Assembly: GCA_017503885.1 (NCBI GenBank)
Contig: JAFVSF010000222.1
Span: 1 to 7,818 of the forward strand
DNA from: Clostridia bacterium
Lineage (GTDB): Bacteria > Bacillota > Clostridia > Christensenellales > Borkfalkiaceae
Length of the DNA stretch: 7,818 nucleotides
Direction: 5' to 3'
The notes under the pieces were generated by a model. The model did no database searches, had not been told where the DNA came from, and saw only the letters and a list, made by a program, of their open reading frames with translations. Within the stretch, counting starts at the first letter, position 1; every line of letters starts with the position of its first letter. Both the position numbers and the translations under genes were made by a program. Of this stretch, positions 4,137-7,818 are shown piece by piece.

Positions 4137-6533
4137 ATGTTAGCACCACTTAGTTGGCTTAAAGATTTCGTAGATATAGACGTAACTGTAGAAGAACTTA
4201 AAAAAAGACTTTTCGACAGTGGTTTTGAAGTTGAACAAATTATTCCTTACGGCGATAAACTCGATAAAGTAGTAACTTGTAAAATTACCGAAATTACTCA
4301 ACATCCAAATGCAGAAAGACTCCGTGTTTGCCAGGTAGACGTAGGTGCATACGGTATGCTCCAAATCGTTACCAACGCACAAAACGTAAAGGTAGGAGAT
4401 ATCGTTCCCGTTGCAGTTGACGGAGCAACGCTTGCTACTGGCGACAGAATTTACAATGGCAAACTCCGTGGGGTAGATTCTTTCGGTATGTTCTGTGGTG
4501 GCGAAGAAATAGGCATTACCGACGAGTTTTACGAGGGTGCGTCTTTCGACGGAGTTTTAGTATTTAGAGAAGATTTTCCTCTTGGTGAAGAGGTTAGAGA
4601 TTTATTAGGTCTTAAAGATTACGTTTTTGATATTTCAGTTCTTGCAAATAGACCAGACTGTCAGTCGGTTGTTGGTATTGCAAGAGAAATTGCCTGTGCG
4701 TTAAACAAGCCTTTCAAAGAACCTGATTTAACTTTCAATGCAGTTGCAGGCGAATACGAAAAAATTAAAGTAACCATAAAAGATACCGAACTTTGCCCAA
4801 GATATATCGCACATTTAGTAAAAGACGTTAAAATAGAAAAAGCACCTCAGTGGATGAGCAGACGTCTTGCTCTTTGTGGCCTTAACTCAATCAATAATAT
4901 CGTAGATATTACAAACTACGTTCTTTTAGAAATGGGTCAACCAATGCACGCTTTTGACCTTAACGATTTAGAAAATAACGAAATTATCGTAAGAAGAGCA
5001 GAAAACGGCGAAAAGATTGTTACTCTTGATGAAAAAGAGTGCGAATTAACTACCGATAACCTTTTAATTTGCGACGGAGTTAAGCCAGTTGCCCTTGCAG
5101 GTATTATGGGTGGACTAAATAGCGAAATTAAGGAAAATACTAGTTCAGTACTTTTTGAGTGTGCTAAATTTAAGAGAGATAACGTACGTCGCTCTGCAAG
5201 AATGCTCGGCAAGAGCAGTGACTCTTCAAAAAGATTTGAAAAGGGCGTAGACGAATATACTACTGAAAGAGCAATGAAGAGGGCTCTTCACTTAATTGAA
5301 AAACTCGGTGCGGGCGTAGTAACTCCAGTTGACGTTGATTGCTCGGCATTTAAAGAGCAAGAAAATAGAGAGGTAAACACAACTTTCGCTAAAATTAACG
5401 GTGTACTTGGCATTGAAGTTCCAAAGGATACTATCGTAGATATTTTAACAAGACTTGGCTTTGAAGTTAAGGTAGACGGCGAAAATATTTCTACAATCGC
5501 ACCACCTTATCGTGAGGACGTAGAGGGATATCCTGACCTTGCAGAAGAAGTTATTAGAACTTACGGCTACGAGCATATTAAACCTACACTTTTAAAAGAG
5601 GCTGAAATTACTGCTGGTGGCTACACTAAAGAGCAAGAAGACGAACTCAGAATGAAGAGAACACTCGTAAACCTTGGTTATAACGAGGCTATGACTTTCT
5701 CGTTCTATTCCAAGAAAGATATCGATGCTCTTAACTTAAGAGATTGCGACGAAGAGGGCAACACAATAGTTATTGAAAACCCAATTTCAGATAACTATGA
5801 AGTTTTAAGAAGAACTATCGTTCCATCGCTTTTAAAGGTTATTTCTGGTAACGTTAAAAAAGGCAATATGCAAGGCAGAATTTTTGAAATTGCAAAGACC
5901 TTTGCTCCAAAGAGCCTCCCTGTAACCGATTTCCCAGTAGAAACTAAAAAACTTGCAATAGCAACCTTTGGTGGAGATGATTTCTTTGCATTAAAGGGTA
6001 TTATTGAAGAGATTGCAAACGTATTTAGAGTGAACTTTGATTTAACTCAAAGGGCAGATAAAACTTATCTTCACCCAGGTATTTCTGCAAAGATTATTTT
6101 AGACGGAGAAGAAATCGGTGTGTTTGGACAAGTTGCATATGAAACTTGTGGTGCGTTTGATATCGAGGGCAAGGTTTTTGTTGCAGAACTTGACTACGAC
6201 GCTTTAGCAGAGAAGTTTAACGTTCCTTTCAAATACAAAAATCTTCCTAAGTTTAAAAACGTTGAACGTGACCTTGCGTTAGTTGCAGATAAAAGTGTTA
6301 CTTGTGCAGAAATTGAAATGGTTATTCGTTCAGCTTGCAAGAGTAGCGTTGAAGACGTTCGCCTTTTCGACGTTTACGAAGGCGAACAAATTGGTTTAGA
6401 TAAAAAGAGTATGGCGTTTACCGTAACCTTCAAAGCAAATGAAGACAAGCCTTTAGAAACTGCTGACGTTGACGGATTTGTTAAGAGAATACTTGGTAGT
6501 TTACAGCATAGATTGGGGGTTGTTTTAAGATAA
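4137..6533 (+). CDS. pheT: Phenylalanyl-tRNA synthetase beta subunit
   Basis: A full-length 798-residue beta subunit, partner of PheS. Domain order is standard: a tRNA-binding EMAPII-like fold at about 40-155 (ITEITQHPNAERLRVCQVDVG, then GKLRGVDSFGMFCGGEE); the B3/B4 editing domain at about 210-380 (SINNIVDITNYVLLEMGQPMHAFD 251-274, AGIMGG 321-326), which hydrolyses mischarged Tyr-tRNA; B5 at about 405-475 (IAPPYREDVEGYPDLAEEVIRTYGY 454-478); the synthetase-like core at about 490-690; and the C-terminal FDX-ACB anticodon-binding domain from about 700 (FKNVERDLALVAD) to the end. The AGGAGG site (4123-4128) overlaps the pheS stop codon, 8 nt before the ATG, so the two subunits are probably translated together. 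No domain is missing. No classical T-tract terminator follows; the stop codon lies in a 16-bp palindrome, AAGATAAATTTATCTT (6527-6542). Confidence 0.98.
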   Translation: MLAPLSWLKDFVDIDVTVEELKKRLFDSGFEVEQIIPYGDKLDKVVTCKITEITQHPNAERLRVCQVDVGAYGMLQIVTNAQNVKVGDIVPVAVDGATLATGDRIYNGKLRGVDSFGMFCGGEEIGITDEFYEGASFDGVLVFREDFPLGEEVRDLLGLKDYVFDISVLANRPDCQSVVGIAREIACALNKPFKEPDLTFNAVAGEYEKIKVTIKDTELCPRYIAHLVKDVKIEKAPQWMSRRLALCGLNSINNIVDITNYVLLEMGQPMHAFDLNDLENNEIIVRRAENGEKIVTLDEKECELTTDNLLICDGVKPVALAGIMGGLNSEIKENTSSVLFECAKFKRDNVRRSARMLGKSSDSSKRFEKGVDEYTTERAMKRALHLIEKLGAGVVTPVDVDCSAFKEQENREVNTTFAKINGVLGIEVPKDTIVDILTRLGFEVKVDGENISTIAPPYREDVEGYPDLAEEVIRTYGYEHIKPTLLKEAEITAGGYTKEQEDELRMKRTLVNLGYNEAMTFSFYSKKDIDALNLRDCDEEGNTIVIENPISDNYEVLRRTIVPSLLKVISGNVKKGNMQGRIFEIAKTFAPKSLPVTDFPVETKKLAIATFGGDDFFALKGIIEEIANVFRVNFDLTQRADKTYLHPGISAKIILDGEEIGVFGQVAYETCGAFDIEGKVFVAELDYDALAEKFNVPFKYKNLPKFKNVERDLALVADKSVTCAEIEMVIRSACKSSVEDVRLFDVYEGEQIGLDKKSMAFTVTFKANEDKPLETADVDGFVKRILGSLQHRLGVVLR

Positions 6534-6598
6534 ATTTATCTTTAAAGCCTTATATACATCGCTAGCCTGCGTTTACTGTTTCGCTTTCAAAACCTTGG

Positions 6599-6614
6599 TG
6601 ACCAACAAGGTCTA
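6599..6614 (+). repeat. Repeat module TGACCAACAAGGTCTA, copy 1
   Basis: Identical over 16 nt to 6715-6730. GACC and GGTC pair around AACAA. In this copy the stem is extended by CTTGGT/ACCAAG. GAGCCTTG follows about 36 nt downstream in both copies (6635 and 6752), which suggests a longer shared but diverged unit. Confidence 0.8.
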
Positions 6615-6647
6615 CCAAGTCTTTTCAAGCTCACGAGCCTTGGCTAG

Positions 6648-6667
6648 CTCGTATCTAATCCTTTAAA
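6648..6667 (+). repeat. Repeat module CTCGTATCTAA + CCTTTAAA, copy 1
   Basis: Matches 6954-6973 at 19 of 20 positions (T6659 versus A6965). Both copies continue into a TTnATAAGG end, so CCTT and AAGG can pair. A partial third copy, CTTTAAACCCACTTTATAAG, begins near 6885. Confidence 0.8.
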
Positions 6668-6700
6668 CCACACTTGATAAGGGTAGGAGAAATACGGATG

Positions 6701-6713
6701 CAACGTCACGTTG
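6701..6713. repeat. CGTCACG-core palindrome, copy 1
   Basis: CAACGTCACGTTG pairs its two 6-nt arms around a single central C. The identical 13-mer recurs at 6940-6952, and a related palindrome with different flanks is at 6925-6939. Confidence 0.8.
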
Positions 6714-6714
6714 C

Positions 6715-6730
6715 TGACCAACAAGGTCTA
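6715..6730 (+). repeat. Repeat module TGACCAACAAGGTCTA, copy 2
   Basis: Second exact copy. Here it sits beside the CAACGTCACGTTG hairpin (6701-6713), and both are enclosed by GGATG (6696-6700) and CATCC (6734-6738), which would give a three-way junction. Confidence 0.8.
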
Positions 6731-6924
6731 TCCCATCCAATACCAATTTGTGAGCCTTGCCTTCGTCGCAAATAGGCTTATTGTCAACAAATTATTAAAC
6801 TAATTTGCAAGACTTTGTAGCCTTTTGCTCCTCTTTCCAAAAATTCTTGGTAACCAATTATTTTTGGGAGCCCTAATATTAAAGTCTTTAAACCCACTTT
6901 ATAAGAGTGAAGAAAACAATGTGT

Positions 6925-6952
6925 GGAGCGTCACGCTCCCAACGTCACGTTG
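6925..6952. repeat. Two adjacent CGTCACG-core palindromes
   Basis: GGAGCGTCACGCTCC (6925-6939, arms of 7) is followed without a gap by CAACGTCACGTTG (6940-6952, arms of 6). The core CGTCACG is the same, while the flanks differ in a paired way (GGAG/CTCC versus CAA/TTG), so symmetry is kept though the bases change. Confidence 0.85.
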
Positions 6953-6953
6953 C

Positions 6954-6973
6954 CTCGTATCTAAACCTTTAAA
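6954..6973 (+). repeat. Repeat module CTCGTATCTAA + CCTTTAAA, copy 2
   Basis: The second copy, immediately after the paired CGTCACG palindromes. It extends into TAAACCTT...AAGGTTTA (6962-6992), an 8-bp stem that closes the block on its right side, just before the tandem hairpin array. Confidence 0.8.
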
Positions 6974-7000
6974 TGCTATTTTATAAGGTTTAAACTAAAT

Positions 7001-7030
7001 AAAAGAGCCGTTCGCATTTTGCGAACGGCT
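7001..7030 (-). terminator. Intrinsic terminator of the DUF896 gene
   Basis: AGCCGTTCGCA (7006-7016) and TGCGAACGGCT (7020-7030) form a perfect 11-bp stem with a 3-nt loop. On the minus strand it is followed by CTTTTATTT, so it terminates leftward transcription. It is also the outermost and most diverged of the three tandem hairpins at 7006-7153. Confidence 0.85.
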
Positions 7031-7153
7031 AACAATAAATATCAACGCAACTTTTTATTAACATTCGCCCTTGCGAATGGCAAAAAAAATCAATGTAAGA
7101 TTTATTATCATTCGCTTTCGCGAATGGCAAAAAAATCAATGCTTTTTATTGTC
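7006..7153 (-). repeat. Three tandem copies of the DUF896 gene end plus hairpin
   Basis: Read on the minus strand, units start at 7153 (GACAATAAA), 7109 (GATAATAAA) and 7062 (GTTAATAAA). Each continues through a TTGAT motif to a hairpin: CATTCGC-GAAA-GCGAATG (7126-7109), CATTCGC-AAGG-GCGAATG (7079-7062) and AGCCGTTCGCA...TGCGAACGGCT (7030-7006). The first unit encodes the last residues DNKKH and contains the stop codon, so the duplicated segment includes the gene end. Arms change in a paired way (CATTCGC/GCGAATG to CGTTCGC/GCGAACG). Confidence 0.85.
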
Positions 7154-7339
7154 GGAGAGTTTGGTTTTGTTTCCATCCTCGTCAACTACGTAAGTGGTGT
7201 CGAGTGATGCACGCATATTGCCAACAACGCTGTCGATATATTCTCTACGGAGTTTGTGTTGCTCGGCTTTTTCCTCTTCGGTAAGACCAACCTCACGAGA
7301 TTTCTTTGCGAGGAAATTGATTCTAGCTATATCAACCAT
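7136..7339 (-). CDS. DUF896 (UPF0291) family protein, YnzC-like
   Basis: A 67-residue small cytoplasmic protein. It carries the family pattern ARINFLAKKSREVGLTEEEKAEQHKLRREYIDSV (residues 5-38), a helical hairpin, then NMRASLDTTYVVDEDGNKTKLSD near the end. The family is typified by B. subtilis YnzC, which lies in the SOS-inducible yneA operon; its biochemical role is not known. No yneA, yneB or LexA gene is adjacent here and I see no obvious LexA box, so an SOS link is not supported. The start at ATG 7337-7339 is chosen because AGGATGTGA (7345-7353), close to the ideal AGGAGGTGA, sits 5 nt upstream; a GTG three codons earlier (7346-7348) lies inside that site. The unit is transcribed away from the MATE gene. 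Confidence 0.88.
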   Translation of the reverse strand: MVDIARINFLAKKSREVGLTEEEKAEQHKLRREYIDSVVGNMRASLDTTYVVDEDGNKTKLSDNKKH

Positions 7340-7344
7340 ATTTT

Positions 7345-7353
7345 TCACATCCT
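7345..7353 (-). promoter_or_regulatory. Ribosome binding site deciding the DUF896 start
   Basis: On the minus strand AGGATGTGA differs at one base from AGGAGGTGA, the complement of the 16S rRNA tail. It is 5 nt from the ATG at 7339. The alternative GTG start overlaps it and would leave almost no spacing. Confidence 0.7.
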
Positions 7354-7370
7354 AAACTTTATTTTTTTGA

Positions 7371-7399
7371 ATTATATCACTTCAAATAAAAAAAATCAA
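7371..7399 (-). promoter_or_regulatory. Sigma-A promoter of the DUF896 gene
   Basis: On the minus strand, TTGATT (7399-7394), 17-nt spacer, TATAAT (7376-7371), with an extended -10 TGA. The predicted start is near 7364, about 25 nt before the ATG. A short dyad TTGAA/TTCAA (7367-7371 and 7381-7385), extended by T and A runs, brackets the -10 region. No equally clear promoter is seen for the divergent MATE gene. Confidence 0.78.
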
Positions 7400-7440
7400 G
7401 GCTTTAATCACACTTAACCAACTAACAAAAAGGCAAGATA

Positions 7441-7818
7441 ATGAAAATTCGTAGGCTTATAGGTGACAAAAAATTTTATATTTCGGTTTTGGCGATTGCT
7501 CTTCCTATAATGCTACAAAATGGAATTACCAATCTCGTTAACTTTTTAGACAACTTTATGGTTGGGCTAATCGGCACGGAAGAAATGTCTGCCGTAGGTA
7601 TTGTCAACCAACTTATTTTCGTGTTTAACCTTTTTATTTTTGGGGCAGTTTCGGGTGCAGGTATTTTTACGGCTCAATACTTCGGTAGAGGTGATGAAGA
7701 CGGTATAAGATATACGTTTAGGTTTAAATTGGTAGTATGCACCGTCATAACCATTATTGCGATATTTTTATTTACTCTTGCAGAAGACGTACTTATCTCG
7801 TTGTTTATTAACGAGGGC
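7441..7818 (+). CDS. MATE family multidrug efflux transporter, N-terminal part
   Basis: The first 126 codons of a membrane transporter that continues past the window. The family (MATE, about 450 residues, 12 membrane helices) exports cationic drugs and toxic compounds in exchange for Na+ or H+. Visible features are a short basic start (MKIRRLIGDKKF), helix 1 at about 13-38 with the typical LPIMLQNGITNLVNFLDNFMVG pattern, helix 2 at about 52-75 with the small-residue stretch FGAVSGAGIFTAQYFGRGD that marks the family, and helix 3 at about 96-115. The start at 7441 follows from the N-terminus fitting relatives; the ribosome site is weak (AAGG, 7430-7433). The gene is divergent from DUF896, with about 100 bp between them. 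Substrate and Na+/H+ preference cannot be told from this part. Confidence 0.9.
   Translation, partial: MKIRRLIGDKKFYISVLAIALPIMLQNGITNLVNFLDNFMVGLIGTEEMSAVGIVNQLIFVFNLFIFGAVSGAGIFTAQYFGRGDEDGIRYTFRFKLVVCTVITIIAIFLFTLAEDVLISLFINEG

Larger units (their letters stand above)
6543..7005. repeat. Gene-free block rich in inverted repeats
   Basis: I find no gene, tRNA or rRNA here. The block holds at least ten inverted repeats: 6594-6619 (CTTGGTGACC...GGTCTACCAAG), 6633-6652 (ACGAGC/GCTCGT), 6701-6713, 6716-6728 (GACC/GGTC), 6746-6773 (ATTTGTG/CGCAAAT, one wobble), 6788-6807 (CAAATTA/TAATTTG), 6809-6888 (AAGACTTT/AAAGTCTT, with an inner stem at 6837-6867), 6925-6939, 6940-6952 and 6962-6992 (TAAACCTT/AAGGTTTA). 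Several modules recur, as listed separately. Spacing is irregular, so it is not a CRISPR array. It could be a cluster of palindromic intergenic elements (REP or MITE-like), a structured 3' region of the pheST mRNA, or an independent RNA. The sequence does not decide between these. Confidence 0.7.

Noticed and set aside
6527..6542. AAGATAAATTTATCTT as the pheT terminator.
   Set aside because: It is a perfect palindrome but AT-only apart from one G-C pair per arm, overlaps the stop codon and is not followed by a T tract.
6543..7005. CRISPR array.
   Set aside because: Repeats are of different kinds, irregularly spaced and few per kind, with no constant-length spacers and no cas gene.
7019..7207. 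A 62-codon plus-strand frame.
   Set aside because: It runs through the tandem hairpins and antisense into the DUF896 gene, has low-complexity sequence and no ribosome site.
7136..7348. GTG start three codons upstream for the DUF896 gene.
   Set aside because: The GTG lies inside the best ribosome site, AGGATGTGA; the ATG at 7339 has proper 5-nt spacing.

Overview
The window looks like chromosome of a low-GC Gram-positive bacterium (Bacillota, Clostridia-like, quite possibly an uncultured gut lineage). This rests on AT-rich composition, near-consensus sigma-A promoters with 17-nt spacers, strong AGGAGG ribosome sites, short hairpin-plus-T-tract terminators, and a YnzC/DUF896 protein, a family I know mainly from Bacillota. 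Assignment below phylum is inference.

Layout. (1) 1-205: a short degenerate repeat, an intrinsic terminator for an off-window gene, and a promoter. (2) 206-1340: a two-gene operon of GNAT (RimJ/RimL-like) acetyltransferases separated by 1 nt. (3) 1341-2208: a membrane-anchored HTH regulator with a C-terminal zinc ribbon. Its start region has been tandemly duplicated (34 bp), leaving a second ribosome site and start codon that open an out-of-frame 15-codon ORF across the true start. (4) 2232-3015: a single-gene unit for a YfcE/MJ0936-type metallophosphoesterase, whose promoter predicts a leaderless mRNA. (5) 3030-6533: pheS-pheT, both subunits of phenylalanyl-tRNA synthetase, from a promoter whose -10 box is the spacer of an 11-bp inverted repeat; no T-box leader is present. 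(6) 6534-7005: about 470 bp without a gene, packed with inverted repeats and recurring short modules. (7) 7006-7399, minus strand: a DUF896 (YnzC-like) gene whose 3' end plus a hairpin is repeated three times in tandem, the last hairpin forming its terminator. (8) 7441-7818: the start of a MATE-family efflux transporter running off the window.

The genes form separate transcription units, each with its own promoter and usually a terminator; only the GNAT pair and pheST are operons. No defence, CRISPR, prophage or transposase gene is visible. The coding content is ordinary. The unusual material is non-coding: the repeat-rich intergenic block and the tandem hairpin array at 6543-7153, the duplicated start of the regulator, the leaderless phosphoesterase, and the dyad over the pheST promoter.
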